Shown piece by piece: positions 7,318 to 16,305 of a stretch of DNA of 56,257 nt. Position 1 is the stretch's first letter. Every line of letters starts with the position of its first letter. The notes beneath the pieces are model-generated. The model had not been told where the DNA came from. It saw only the letters and a list, made by a program, of their open reading frames with translations, and made no database searches. The stretch is from UBA5109 sp038148755 (GTDB lineage Bacteria > Pseudomonadota > Gammaproteobacteria > Pseudomonadales > Pseudohongiellaceae): contig JAYQWA010000016.1 of NCBI GenBank assembly GCA_038148755.1, forward strand, positions 1 to 56,257, in the 5' to 3' direction. The translations under genes and the position numbers were made by a program.

Positions 7318-8271
7318 TTATTGAGCCAGCATCTCCTCATAATAGCGCTCAAGACTATTATTGAGCCAGGTTGAGGTACTGACAGTGTTGTCCCAACCAA
7401 GCTCGTCCAGTTTAAGCAAGGCCAGCACATCCTCTATCGGTTCGCCACTTTGTGCCAGTTCCTGCATACGCCGATTCATTTCCTCGAATCTGTACTTATA
7501 GGCCACAACATCCTCTTTATCCATCAGCCATCCGTGCCCCGGTATCAAGATATCAAAATCAATTTCAAGCAGCGCATCAATAGTTTGAACCCACTCTTTG
7601 GCACTCCCTCCTGAGGAGTAGTCAATAAAAGGCATCCCATCAATAATTAAGTCGCCGGCATGAACTGTTCGTAGGTCAGGAAAGTAAATGATGCTATCCC
7701 CATCAGTATGCCCCCGCCCGACATGCAGTAAGCGAACTTCCACATCGCCAAGAAAAACAGAGGTTTCCTTTTCAAATACAATATTTGGTTCACCGGGTTG
7801 CGCGATTTCCAGGAAATTATTGCGAGTGTTTTTATGCCCAACGATATTCATCCCTAAGGATTTAAAGATGCCGTTACCCTGAGCATGGTCAGGGTGATGA
7901 TGCGTATTCAGGAGATACATGATAGGCAGTGGAGAAATCGTACGGACCAATTCAAGAATATTATCGACCTGATCATAAAACTTGCTGTCGACAAGTATTA
8001 ATCCCTGAGGGGTCACTCTTACAGCAATATCACCACTTTCATGATTAAGGTCATCGGCATAACTTCTTGCGCTATCTGGAGGGCAGTTGTCCCGCATACA
8101 GCGAGAAAAGGGACCTCGAATTAGAAACAACCCCTCCTTGACCATCTCGATTTGCATAGGACCAGCACCAATGTCTTCCTGCTGATGTCTTAAAGGAGGC
8201 TGGGCAAAAAGGTTAGTTGAAGCAAACACGCCCAGTATAAAAAGCATTACAAAGCCTATATTTCTATTCAT
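7318..8271 (-). CDS. Secreted MBL-fold metallo-hydrolase, intact active site
   Basis: 317 residues; signal peptide 1-23 (LFA cut). All metal ligands are present: H124-x-H126-x-D128-H129 (NTHHHPDHAQGN), H188 (GHTDGDS), D207 (HAGDLII) and H246 (PGHG). The layout resembles the periplasmic SoxH/quinoprotein-relay-type MBL proteins rather than true beta-lactamases; substrate unknown. C58 and C63 in a short SRCMRDNCPP loop could form a disulfide. AGAGGA lies 8 bases before the ATG. It converges on the secreted operon at 4409-7247 with 70 bases between stops and is a likely functional partner, though not co-transcribed. Confidence 0.87.
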   Translation of the reverse strand: MNRNIGFVMLFILGVFASTNLFAQPPLRHQQEDIGAGPMQIEMVKEGLFLIRGPFSRCMRDNCPPDSARSYADDLNHESGDIAVRVTPQGLILVDSKFYDQVDNILELVRTISPLPIMYLLNTHHHPDHAQGNGIFKSLGMNIVGHKNTRNNFLEIAQPGEPNIVFEKETSVFLGDVEVRLLHVGRGHTDGDSIIYFPDLRTVHAGDLIIDGMPFIDYSSGGSAKEWVQTIDALLEIDFDILIPGHGWLMDKEDVVAYKYRFEEMNRRMQELAQSGEPIEDVLALLKLDELGWDNTVSTSTWLNNSLERYYEEMLAQ

Positions 8272-8408
8272 ACCATCCTCTTTGACAGGTAGTGCTTTAA
8301 AAAAAGATCTTCTAATTTAAGTAGCTTTCGTCTGCTTTTGACAGCTAGCACAAATAACGACAAAGACAACTATCCTAGCTTTCAGGCCAGCTAAAACTTC
8401 AACTGAGC

Positions 8409-9422
8409 TTAAATAATACGCACTTCAGGCTGCAGTTCAATCCCAAACATGTCTTTTACCGAAGCCTGAATACGTATTGAAAGTTCGTAGAGTTCAGCAC
8501 CGCTGGCTGCTCCGTAATTCACCAGCACCAGTGCATGCTCCTTATGCACGCCAACATCCCCTTCCCGGTAACCTTTCCAGCCGGCTTGCTCAATCAGCCA
8601 GGCGGCCGCGAGTTTATGTTGTCCCTGGTAAGGATAGGCAACGATATCCGCGTGAGACGTTTTTAAACGCTGATATTCTTCATCTGATACCACCGGATTC
8701 CAGAAAAAACTCCCTGCATTCCCCAACTGACCGGGGTCAGGTAATTTTGATCGTCGAATCCGGCAAACAGTATCACTGATCAATTGTGGGGTGATTTGAT
8801 CTTTCGCTTGATCTTTCAAGGCTTCTTGCAAAGCAGGATAAGTCAGATTTATTTGTGCTCGTTTCAATAATTTAAACGTGACACTGGTTATGACATAACG
8901 GTTTTTCAGTTCCGTTTTAAAGATTGATTGGCGGTAACTTAAACGGCAATCCTCTTTAGAAAAAGTCTGCACTTCGCCGGAGGCAATTTCCAATGCGTCC
9001 AGTTCATGCAGAAAGCCGGATAACTCCACACCGTATGCACCAATATTCTGTACCGGTGCTGCACCTACAGTGCCCGGAATCAGACTCAGATTTTCAAGAC
9101 CATAATAACGCGCCTGCAGACAGTATTGGACAAAGTCATGCCAGATTTCACCGCAACAGGCTTTAACAAGATAATAATCTTCGTCTTCGCCAACCAGACC
9201 AATACCCTTGATGTTTAATTCAATAATTAGCCCGGCATAATCTTCCTTGAACAGCAGGTTACTACCCTGCCCGATTATCATAAACGGCAGTTCATGTTGT
9301 CGGGCGAAATTCAGGGCTTCTAATAAATCATCCGGGTTCTTTATATCAGCAAAATAACGGGCATAGGCTGACACATGAAAGGTATTGAATTTTTTAAGAT
9401 TAATATTTTCCTGAACCAGCAT
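8409..9422 (-). CDS. murB: UDP-N-acetylenolpyruvoylglucosamine reductase
   Basis: MurB reduces UDP-GlcNAc-enolpyruvate to UDP-MurNAc with NADPH and FAD, the second committed step of peptidoglycan synthesis. The 337 residues fit the type I (E. coli, 342) enzyme. FAD-binding stretches: FMIIGQGSNLLF (about 47-58) and IPGTVGAAPVQNIGAYG (115-131). The catalytic Ser is in GNAGSFFWNP, and the C-terminal Glu in QPEVRII. It is the last gene of the minus-strand envelope operon, 20 bases after the phosphatase stop. Confidence 0.97.
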   Translation of the reverse strand: MLVQENINLKKFNTFHVSAYARYFADIKNPDDLLEALNFARQHELPFMIIGQGSNLLFKEDYAGLIIELNIKGIGLVGEDEDYYLVKACCGEIWHDFVQYCLQARYYGLENLSLIPGTVGAAPVQNIGAYGVELSGFLHELDALEIASGEVQTFSKEDCRLSYRQSIFKTELKNRYVITSVTFKLLKRAQINLTYPALQEALKDQAKDQITPQLISDTVCRIRRSKLPDPGQLGNAGSFFWNPVVSDEEYQRLKTSHADIVAYPYQGQHKLAAAWLIEQAGWKGYREGDVGVHKEHALVLVNYGAASGAELYELSIRIQASVKDMFGIELQPEVRII

Positions 9423-9442
9423 AATAATGTGAGTTAAAGTGC

Positions 9443-9946
9443 TCAGGACAACTGATGCACATCAACAATATGATCCAGAATATCTTTGCTGGCGGCTTCA
9501 ACCAGATCGAGCACCAATTCAAAACCTTCTTCACCCGAGTAATAAGGATCAGGCACTTCACGGTAACCATCCCGGCCCTCCTGTTTGTCCGGCCAGGTCA
9601 GAAACAGCTGTGTACTGGCTTTTGCATTTGCCGGCTCGATGGCTTTTAAGTCGCTCAGGTTAGTGGCATCCATGGCAAAAATATAATCAAAGTTGTGAAA
9701 GTCATCGGCTGCGACTGTGCGAGCCTGAAGCGGCTCCAGATCAAGCTCACGTAACGCTGCGGCAGCGCGGGCGCGTTTATCGGGTTTTTCCCCAATATGC
9801 CAGGTGCCTGTACCGGCTGAATCAATATCAAATAAATGCTCAAGCTGACGCTTGCTCACCTCGTTTCTGAATACGACTTCGGCTGTTGGTGAACGGCAGA
9901 TATTACCCAGACAAACCATTAATACTCTTATTGGCTGTGTAGCCAT
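9443..9946 (-). CDS. Low-molecular-weight protein-tyrosine phosphatase
   Basis: 167 residues. The P-loop CLGNICRS (C-x5-R-S) lies at residues 12-19 and the general-acid Asp in DPYYSG near 133. Such enzymes remove phosphate from tyrosine; in Gram-negatives some partner with a tyrosine kinase in polysaccharide export, but no kinase or capsule gene is seen here. Its place between kdsB and murB is a common gammaproteobacterial arrangement and says little about the substrate. Confidence 0.93.
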   Translation of the reverse strand: MATQPIRVLMVCLGNICRSPTAEVVFRNEVSKRQLEHLFDIDSAGTGTWHIGEKPDKRARAAAALRELDLEPLQARTVAADDFHNFDYIFAMDATNLSDLKAIEPANAKASTQLFLTWPDKQEGRDGYREVPDPYYSGEEGFELVLDLVEAASKDILDHIVDVHQLS

Positions 9947-9975
9947 TAGTGCTCCGTTATTTTCCCGTTATTTTC

Positions 9976-10713
9976 CTAACGCTTTTCCAGCAAGGTTTTA
10001 ATATGTTTTAAATCGGCTTCGGTATCGACGCCCGGCGGAATGCTTTCACAGGACTGTGCCATATGTATTTTTATGCAGTTAGCCATAAAGCGCAGTTGTT
10101 CCAGTTTTTCAATTCGTTCCAGTTCACTGACCGGCCAGCTAACAAAGTCATGCAAGGTTTTAGCTCTGTAGGCATATAAACCAATATGTCTTTTATATGA
10201 AATTTCTTCAGCCTGATCGCGATTAAAAGGAACCACTGCCCTGGAAAAATATAAAGCCATGCCTTTTTTATCAGTCACGACTTTCACCATATTTGGATCC
10301 GCTGCTTCATCCGAGTTTGGAATCAGCTCGTACAGCGAGCATAAGCCTGCCTCAGCATTAGTGATTAAATTATCCGCAACCTGGTTGATCACTGCCGGAG
10401 GAATTAACGGTTCGTCGCCCTGTACATTTACGACAATATCCTCATCGTTCAAGTCAAGTAGGCGACAGACTTCTTCTATACGATCACTGCCAGAAGCATG
10501 TCCGGCATCTGTCATGCAAACCTGCGCATCAAAGGCTTCACAACTTTTCTTAATGTCATCGTTATCAGTAGCAATATAAACGGCTGCCGCCTGGCTTTCA
10601 CAGGCACGTTCGAAAACATGCTGGATCATGGGTTTACCGGCAATTTCAATTAAAGGTTTACCCGGTAGACGAACGGACTGATAACGCGCAGGAATGACTA
10701 CGATAAAAGACAT
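9976..10713 (-). CDS. kdsB: 3-deoxy-manno-octulosonate cytidylyltransferase
   Basis: KdsB activates Kdo as CMP-Kdo for the inner core of LPS. 245 residues from ATG 10713; a TTG one codon upstream is less likely. Diagnostic stretches are IPARYQSVRLPGKPL at the N-terminus (nucleotide binding), VVNVQGDEPLIPP near 97 and KRHIGLYAYR near 182. Its ATG overlaps the ycaR stop (TGATG), so translation is coupled. Confidence 0.97.
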   Translation of the reverse strand: MSFIVVIPARYQSVRLPGKPLIEIAGKPMIQHVFERACESQAAAVYIATDNDDIKKSCEAFDAQVCMTDAGHASGSDRIEEVCRLLDLNDEDIVVNVQGDEPLIPPAVINQVADNLITNAEAGLCSLYELIPNSDEAADPNMVKVVTDKKGMALYFSRAVVPFNRDQAEEISYKRHIGLYAYRAKTLHDFVSWPVSELERIEKLEQLRFMANCIKIHMAQSCESIPPGVDTEADLKHIKTLLEKR

Positions 10714-10904
10714 CAACGGGGCCTGTTTTCTTTTTCCTCAGTACTCAGGGTTCTTGCTTCACTTTCCAGCATGACAGGAATTTCATCACGGATTGGAAAC
10801 GCCAGCGCATCGGCATAGCAAATAAGTTCCAGTGCTTCCTTGTTGAAGTGTAATTTGCCTTTACAGATTGGACAGGCAAGGATGGCTAGTAGTTTTTTAT
10901 CCAT
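10713..10904 (-). CDS. ycaR: Trm112/YcaR family small protein
   Basis: 63 residues, starting MDKKLLAILACPICKGKL. The CPICKG knuckle and the later ICYADALAFPIRDEIPVML are family hallmarks. Bacterial members are always found between lpxK and kdsB in enterics; by analogy with eukaryotic Trm112 they may assist a partner enzyme, but that is not established. The stop overlaps the kdsB start; lpxK ends 17 bases upstream. Confidence 0.95.
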   Translation of the reverse strand: MDKKLLAILACPICKGKLHFNKEALELICYADALAFPIRDEIPVMLESEARTLSTEEKENRPR

Positions 10905-10921
10905 AGGTTATTGTCGTTCAA

Positions 10922-11977
10922 TTAAATACTAAAGGCTTTAAGTTTTGTGAGCAGGTTGTCAATAAAGGCTTCATCGATGACAGCGTCCACACGCAAATAC
11001 CAGTCAATTTTTCTGGCAAAGTCCATGCACTTCACCGCATCTTTTTCAGTCATGATCACTTCGTAATCGTCTGCAAAATTAATATCCTGCAAAGAATAAA
11101 CATGATGATCAGCAAAAACGTGGGTAATAATATCAAAACCACAATCACAAAGAGAGCTAAAAAACCGCTCAGGATTGCCGATACCGGCAATGGCATGAAC
11201 TTTATGTTTAGTTGCAACAGGCTCAGCATTTTCCGTTTCATTGTTCTGGGCTGATACTTTGGACTTCATCATTTCTTCCCTGACATGGGCTATCGGAAAT
11301 ATTTCAGAGGATAAAAGATGACACAAATGCCTGGGCTTCAAAGTCATCTCATAACTGGGTTTATTAAACCTTAGGTGACATGCTCCGTTACAGATAATAT
11401 AGTCGACTTCATTCAGACGTTCCGGTTTCTCCCTGAGCGGCCCTGCCGGCAGTAAATAACCATTACCAAAGCCACGGCGACCATCAATAACAGCAATTTC
11501 AATATCCCGAGCTATGGCGTAATGCTGCATGCCATCATCACTGAGGATGACATTACAGTCATAATGCTGTTCCAGACTCTTTACGGCTGCTGCCCTGTCT
11601 GCATCAATGACTAACGGGCATTCGGTATTACGTGCTATCAGCAAGGCTTCATCACCGCTATGTGCAACCGCTGAATCCTTATTCACATGAAAGGGATAAC
11701 TCGGCGCTTTGGAGCCGTAACCACGGCTAACTATGCCAGGCCTGTAACCGGCATAAAGTAACTGCCTGGCCAGATAAATAATCAGGGGGGTCTTGCCGGT
11801 ACCGCCAACAGTGATGTTGCCGACAACAATAAGTGGAACGCTGGCTCTGTAAGCTTTTTTCCTGCCGCTGGTGTAAAGGCTGCGCCTGACGCTACTGATA
11901 AAGGAAAACAAGGCACTGACTGGCTTCAACCAGGATATGGGATTAGCTCCATACCAGGTATCAACAATCTTTTTCAT
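10922..11977 (-). CDS. lpxK: Tetraacyldisaccharide 4'-kinase
   Basis: LpxK phosphorylates the 4' position of the lipid A disaccharide precursor at the inner-membrane face. The Walker A motif GNITVGGTGKTPL lies near 61-73 of the 351-residue product; an N-terminal hydrophobic/amphipathic helix anchors it. The ATG at 11977 is chosen over a TTG at 12001 that would overlap msbA by 14 bases. A stretch near 240-260 (KVSAQNNETENAEPVATK) is an insertion relative to the E. coli enzyme (328). Confidence 0.95.
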   Translation of the reverse strand: MKKIVDTWYGANPISWLKPVSALFSFISSVRRSLYTSGRKKAYRASVPLIVVGNITVGGTGKTPLIIYLARQLLYAGYRPGIVSRGYGSKAPSYPFHVNKDSAVAHSGDEALLIARNTECPLVIDADRAAAVKSLEQHYDCNVILSDDGMQHYAIARDIEIAVIDGRRGFGNGYLLPAGPLREKPERLNEVDYIICNGACHLRFNKPSYEMTLKPRHLCHLLSSEIFPIAHVREEMMKSKVSAQNNETENAEPVATKHKVHAIAGIGNPERFFSSLCDCGFDIITHVFADHHVYSLQDINFADDYEVIMTEKDAVKCMDFARKIDWYLRVDAVIDEAFIDNLLTKLKAFSI

Positions 11978-11987
11978 GTTGGTTTCT

Positions 11988-13763
11988 TCATGCGCTGACA
12001 AATTGTTTTTTATGCAGCTTGGCGTAGTACTGATTCAGTGCCATGAGCTCATCGTGCTTGCCGCTTTCAACAATTTCACCATCCTGCATCACCAGAATTT
12101 GGTCGGCTTTCTCAATGGTAGATAAACGATGAGCAATAACAAAAGTGGTCCTGCCCTGCATCAAGGTTTCCAGAGCGGCCTGAATGTGCTGCTCTGATTC
12201 TGTATCCAGTGCAGAGGTGGCTTCATCGAGAATCAAAATGGGCGCATCTTTTAGTAAGGCTCTGGCAATCGCAATGCGCTGGCGCTGGCCGCCTGATAAT
12301 AAAGTGGCATCATCGCCGACAACGGTATCCAAGCCCTGTGGCAGTTTTTCTATGAACTCCATAGCATGGGCACTTTTCAGTGCTGCGATTATGTCAGTTT
12401 CACTTTTATCGGCCAGTTCACCATAGGCCACATTGTCGCGAATTGACGAATTAAACAGGATGACCTGCTGGCTGACCAGAGCAATCTGCTGGCGCAGATT
12501 ATTCAGTGTGTAATCAGTGTTAGGCACATCATCAATCAGAATCTGCCCATGGCGGACATCATAAAAACGCGGAATCAGATTGACCAAAGTCGTTTTACCA
12601 CTACCGGATTTGCCAACAATTGCAGTGACCTGTCCCGGGTTCGCGCTTAGGTTAATTTCGCTCAGTACATCTCTGGCATTTTCATGATAACGGAAACTCA
12701 AATCCTTAAAGATAACCCTGCCCTCTACCCGTTTGGATTCGTAATTGCCGTTATTGGCTTCAATATCTTCATCCAGCAAAATAAAAATGGAACTGGCTGC
12801 TGCCAGCCCGCGTTGAATCGCTGAATTAACCTGAGTCAATTGCCTGATCGGTGTGGAGAGCATGCCGGCGGCAATAATGAAGGATGCCAGATCGCCGGTG
12901 CTCAAATTGCCAATCATTTGTGGCGATAACACCAACCAGACCATCACGGCCAGTGAAATAGTTACCACCACCTGGATTACCGGCGTACTGATATTGGAAA
13001 CTGATTCCAGCTTGAGACTTTGGCTGCGATTGCGCGCACTGGCCTCAGTAAAATTATCCAGCGCCTGTTTTTCCGCGCCGAAGCTTTTAATAACCCGCAT
13101 GCCCTTGATGGTCTCAGACAAAATATGCGTAACATCGCCAATGGAAGACTGAATACGGTGGCTGTATTTACGAAACAGTTTTGATGCATAGTTAATCAGG
13201 GCCGCAATCAAGGGTAATGCTGCGATAAAAATCAGAGTCAATTGCCAGCTCTGATAAAGCATATAGCCCAACAAACCTATCACTGTCAGCCCCTGTTGCA
13301 GCAAGACTTTCAATGAATCACTGACGGCTGAAGCAATTTGAATAACGTTATAGGTCACCGTCGACATCAGCTTGCCAATTTCGCTGCGGTCGTAAAAGTT
13401 AATGGGTAACTGGAGAAAACGCTCCAGTAATTGAGAACGGATACGATGCACCACAGTATTGGCGATATAGGCCATCGAATAGCCACCAAGATAGCCACCG
13501 ACACCCCGGGTTACTGCCAGCAAGACCAGCAGCAAGGGAATCCGTAATCTTTCTCTGGTACTTATTTCACGTGCAACCTCAATGGTATCAACCAGTTGTC
13601 CGGTCAGATCGACAAACCAGAAATTGGTACTGGCGAACATGGCAAAACCCACGATACTGATAATGGCTGCCGGCCATAAGGGTTTTAAGTACCTCAGCAA
13701 GCGCCGGTAAATAACCAGACTGGCTTCTTTTGATAAATGCGAAGAAGCAGAGTCTTTACTCAT
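11988..13763 (-). CDS. msbA: Lipid A export ATP-binding/permease
   Basis: MsbA flips lipid A-core across the inner membrane. The 591-residue half-transporter has six hydrophobic segments in its first about 320 residues, then an ATPase domain with Walker A GKSGSGKTTL, signature LSGGQRQRIAIARAL, Walker B ILILDEATSALD and switch His (VIAHRLS). Length matches E. coli (582). Its start overlaps the exbD stop by 4 bases and lpxK follows, the conserved msbA-lpxK pair. Confidence 0.97.
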   Translation of the reverse strand: MSKDSASSHLSKEASLVIYRRLLRYLKPLWPAAIISIVGFAMFASTNFWFVDLTGQLVDTIEVAREISTRERLRIPLLLVLLAVTRGVGGYLGGYSMAYIANTVVHRIRSQLLERFLQLPINFYDRSEIGKLMSTVTYNVIQIASAVSDSLKVLLQQGLTVIGLLGYMLYQSWQLTLIFIAALPLIAALINYASKLFRKYSHRIQSSIGDVTHILSETIKGMRVIKSFGAEKQALDNFTEASARNRSQSLKLESVSNISTPVIQVVVTISLAVMVWLVLSPQMIGNLSTGDLASFIIAAGMLSTPIRQLTQVNSAIQRGLAAASSIFILLDEDIEANNGNYESKRVEGRVIFKDLSFRYHENARDVLSEINLSANPGQVTAIVGKSGSGKTTLVNLIPRFYDVRHGQILIDDVPNTDYTLNNLRQQIALVSQQVILFNSSIRDNVAYGELADKSETDIIAALKSAHAMEFIEKLPQGLDTVVGDDATLLSGGQRQRIAIARALLKDAPILILDEATSALDTESEQHIQAALETLMQGRTTFVIAHRLSTIEKADQILVMQDGEIVESGKHDELMALNQYYAKLHKKQFVSA

Positions 13764-14182
13764 TCTTCCTCCGATTCCTGACTGGTGGCAATATTCAGCT
13801 GGCTGAAACCGAGCTGGGCAACAGCATCCATAACAGTTACCACGGACTGGTAGGAGGTATTGGCATCGGCGGTAATGATCACCGGCAGGCTGCGGTCACC
13901 GGCAGACATCTCTTCAATGGCATCCATCAGGGTGGATAACTGACTGTTGACCAGGCCCCGGCCATTAACCGCATAAGAACCATTTTGTGCCACCATAACT
14001 TCAATCTGATCAGGGGCAACATCCATAACTTCACCTGAAGCTTCCGGCAGATTAATCAGCAAATTAGTATCTCGGGTAAAGGTGGTGGTTACCATAAAGA
14101 AAATTAGCAATAAAAACACCACATCAATCAGAGGTGTTAAATTAACACTGACCTCTTCTTTCAGTTGGCGTTCAAATTTCAT
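13760..14182 (-). CDS. exbD: ExbD/TolR family biopolymer transport protein
   Basis: 140 residues from ATG 14182; the open frame continues 30 codons upstream over the 3' end of exbB, but the family start MKFERQLKEE is here, one base after the exbB stop. It has one N-terminal transmembrane segment (about 20-40) with the essential membrane Asp in TPLIDVVFLLLIFF, and a periplasmic domain. With ExbB it forms a proton-driven stator; the TonB-type partner is not in the window. The exbBD-msbA linkage is common in gammaproteobacteria. Confidence 0.95.
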   Translation of the reverse strand: MKFERQLKEEVSVNLTPLIDVVFLLLIFFMVTTTFTRDTNLLINLPEASGEVMDVAPDQIEVMVAQNGSYAVNGRGLVNSQLSTLMDAIEEMSAGDRSLPVIITADANTSYQSVVTVMDAVAQLGFSQLNIATSQESEEE

Positions 14183-14183
14183 C

Positions 14184-14852
14184 TTAGATTGCTTCGTTGC
14201 TGTTTTTTTCGTTGTTTTCGTTTTCGTTAGCGTCTTTATAGTCCACTGTACGCGACGAATGCAAGGCATCAACCAACTTGATGGATTCGCGTTCCAGTTC
14301 GACGACCAGTGTATCTATCCGGCGTTGAAAGAAACGATAAAACAACAGGGTGGGAATTGCGACAGTCAAACCGGCAGCCGTTGTAATCAGGGCTTCGGAA
14401 ATGCCGCCTGCCAGTACGTTGGCATTGCCCGTGCCCTGCGCCATGATTTCAGTGAAAACCCGTATCATCCCCAGCACTGTCCCCAACAGTCCCAGCAAAG
14501 GCGTGATCTGGGCAATGGTTCCCAGCAGGTTGAGATAGCGTGACATATCATGAATCACATGGCCGGCCGCCTGCTCGATACTTTCCACCATAATGGTGCG
14601 GCCTGATTTGGCACTGAGTAGCCCGGCTGCCAGAATCTGCCCCAAAGCCGATGAGTTTCTGAGCTCCCGTAATTCATTGGCGTTAAGCTGGTTTTGTTTA
14701 ATCTTAGCCCAGACATCAGGCAGCATGTTTCTCGGGGCAATACGTGAAGGTTTTAGGGTCCAGAAACGTTCAATGATGATGGCAATGGCAAGCACGGAGC
14801 AAAGAATGATTGGCATCATTAAAATGCCACCGGCCTGAACTATTTCAAACAC
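14184..14852 (-). CDS. exbB: MotA/TolQ/ExbB proton channel family protein
   Basis: 222 residues with three transmembrane segments: about 10-28, 110-135 (LGTIAQITPLLGLLGTVLGMI) and 150-175 (ALITTAAGLTVAIPTLLFYRFF). These match the ExbB/TolQ proton channel. The C-terminal tail is Asn/Glu rich. Starts with GTG at 14852, with AAGAGGA upstream. A 19-bp near-palindrome lies 31-49 bases before the start, and the comEC remnant lies upstream of that. Confidence 0.95.
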   Translation of the reverse strand: MFEIVQAGGILMMPIILCSVLAIAIIIERFWTLKPSRIAPRNMLPDVWAKIKQNQLNANELRELRNSSALGQILAAGLLSAKSGRTIMVESIEQAAGHVIHDMSRYLNLLGTIAQITPLLGLLGTVLGMIRVFTEIMAQGTGNANVLAGGISEALITTAAGLTVAIPTLLFYRFFQRRIDTLVVELERESIKLVDALHSSRTVDYKDANENENNEKNSNEAI

Positions 14853-14882
14853 TAGGATTCATCCTCTTTTTAATACCACTCA

Positions 14883-14901
14883 GTATACGGATTCTGTATA
14901 C
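14883..14901. promoter_or_regulatory. 19-bp near-palindrome upstream of exbB
   Basis: GTATACGGATTCTGTATAC has two copies of the self-complementary GTATAC 13 bases apart, and the whole unit reads nearly the same on both strands. It ends 31 bases before the exbB GTG, a normal operator distance. The regulator is unknown; it does not match a Fur box. Confidence 0.35.
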
Positions 14902-15000
14902 GAAAAAGCGCTGGTCAGAAACGCGGATAGTAGCATATTCCATCGCTAAACCTCAGGGTTTAAGAGGAAGCTTAAAGGCATTTCTCTGCTAAATTTCTGC

Positions 15001-15315
15001 TCAGGGCAGCGTCCTCCAGAAGCGTTTATTTTCCTGTCGGTACAGCAAAACTTCAGGCAGGCTGACCACTTCTCCCCTTACCCAAAAATCTTTTCTTTCC
15101 AGCTCAGCGGGTAAAATCTGCTCAAGACTGTTTACTGCCCAGTACAAGATCCAGAACAAGCCGAAACCATAAGCTGACAGCAGACGCAACGCAGAAAAGC
15201 GCAAGCTCAGAATAAACGGAATAAAACATAAAGGCAGATAGTCAGGATCAGGTGGCCCGGGAATCATGCCGCCAAGCAAAACACCCAGGCTGAAAGCGAT
15301 CGTCCATGAACGCAT
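15001..15315 (-). pseudogene. comEC: Truncated comEC (N-terminal remnant of DNA-uptake channel)
   Basis: 104 residues starting MRSWTIAFSLGVLLGG. The composition and order (hydrophobic N-terminal helices, then WVRGEVVSLPEVLLY) fit the extreme N-terminal region of ComEC/Rec2, which is normally about 700-800 residues with a large competence domain and an MBL domain. The position directly before exbB-exbD-msbA is where full-length comEC sits in many gammaproteobacteria. Only 148 bases separate this stop from exbB, so the remaining roughly 600 codons are deleted, not frameshifted. Homology was judged by eye and position. The stub might still be translated, but cannot form the channel. Confidence 0.7.
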
Positions 15316-15390
15316 AGCTTAACCGGCACTAAAAAAAGATATTTACAGTTTAGGTCGTTCTCCGCATCACGCCAGTTTTACTCAGAGCAT

Positions 15391-16266
15391 TTATGGCAAG
15401 CGATGCTTACTGAAAAACGCCCAGATTAATTCACTGGCATTGATTTCCTTGTTGGATCCGGCTCTTGGAGAATCCGGCCAGCTATGACCACCATTGGTGA
15501 GCTGATAAAACTGTATCTCTGCTGAAGCCGCACAATCAGACCATTGGTAAAAAGTAATACGCTGGGTGAGTCTGTCAGCGTTGTTAGTCAGTGAACAGTC
15601 ATTGGCCTGACGCCATTTGTCCAGTGCTGTTTCCACACCCATACGCCAATACGGGCGGGATCTGGCAGAAACTTCATATTGATTGGTGGCATCATCCAGA
15701 CTGTGAAAACTCAGTATCGGAATGGCTCTTTTCAGCGTGCAGCCATCGGGGTATTGCAAACCCGATACAGGGGCTGCAGCGGCTAACACATCGGAAAGTT
15801 CACAAGCCAGTCTGCTGGTCATGCGGGCACCACCGGAAAAACCGGTTGAATAAATCCGACTGTGGTCGATATTAAGCATGGCAGCCACATCTTCAATCAT
15901 GTCACGGGCAAACTGCACATCATCAACACCGGCATCTAGATTCGCGTTCCAGCTGCCTGAAGTGACCGAGTTGGTAAATGCGCCGACCGGATAAACCAGA
16001 GCAAAACCGAACTCTTCAGCTAACCTAATAAAGTCCGAGGTGCTTTCCTGTCCTTCCGGCGAACCACCGGAACCATGATAGTTCAATACCAGAGGCAAAC
16101 TGGCATCAGCATCGTGTGGCGGGACATACAAGACATAAGAGCGCTCGACACCAGCAGACACTACTGAATGCCTGGACTGCCCCTCCATGTTTTGTGCAAA
16201 AGCACTTGCCGTCAGAAAGCTGCAGAACAGCAGAGTCAGTTTTAATGGTTTAATTTGTTTAAGCAT
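15391..16266 (-). CDS. Secreted LpqC-type esterase (PHB depolymerase/feruloyl esterase-like)
   Basis: 291 residues; signal peptide 1-24 (SAFA cut). Alpha/beta-hydrolase fold: oxyanion stretch LVLNYHGSGGSPEG (about 60-73), nucleophile elbow STGFSGGARM, Asp in SFHSLDDATNQY and His in TNGGHSWPDS. These match the COG3509 group of secreted polyhydroxybutyrate depolymerase-like and feruloyl/acetylxylan esterases; the substrate cannot be read from sequence. It stands alone between the comEC remnant and a GNAT gene. Confidence 0.88.
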   Translation of the reverse strand: MLKQIKPLKLTLLFCSFLTASAFAQNMEGQSRHSVVSAGVERSYVLYVPPHDADASLPLVLNYHGSGGSPEGQESTSDFIRLAEEFGFALVYPVGAFTNSVTSGSWNANLDAGVDDVQFARDMIEDVAAMLNIDHSRIYSTGFSGGARMTSRLACELSDVLAAAAPVSGLQYPDGCTLKRAIPILSFHSLDDATNQYEVSARSRPYWRMGVETALDKWRQANDCSLTNNADRLTQRITFYQWSDCAASAEIQFYQLTNGGHSWPDSPRAGSNKEINASELIWAFFSKHRLP

Positions 16267-16305
16267 GTCAGCCCCTTATTCTTATTAATTTTTAACGGAA
16301 CAGTG

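Noticed and set aside
7318..8271. Calling this gene an antibiotic-resistance beta-lactamase
   Set aside because: The fold and metal motif are shared by many hydrolases; overall features resemble other periplasmic MBL proteins and there is no resistance context.
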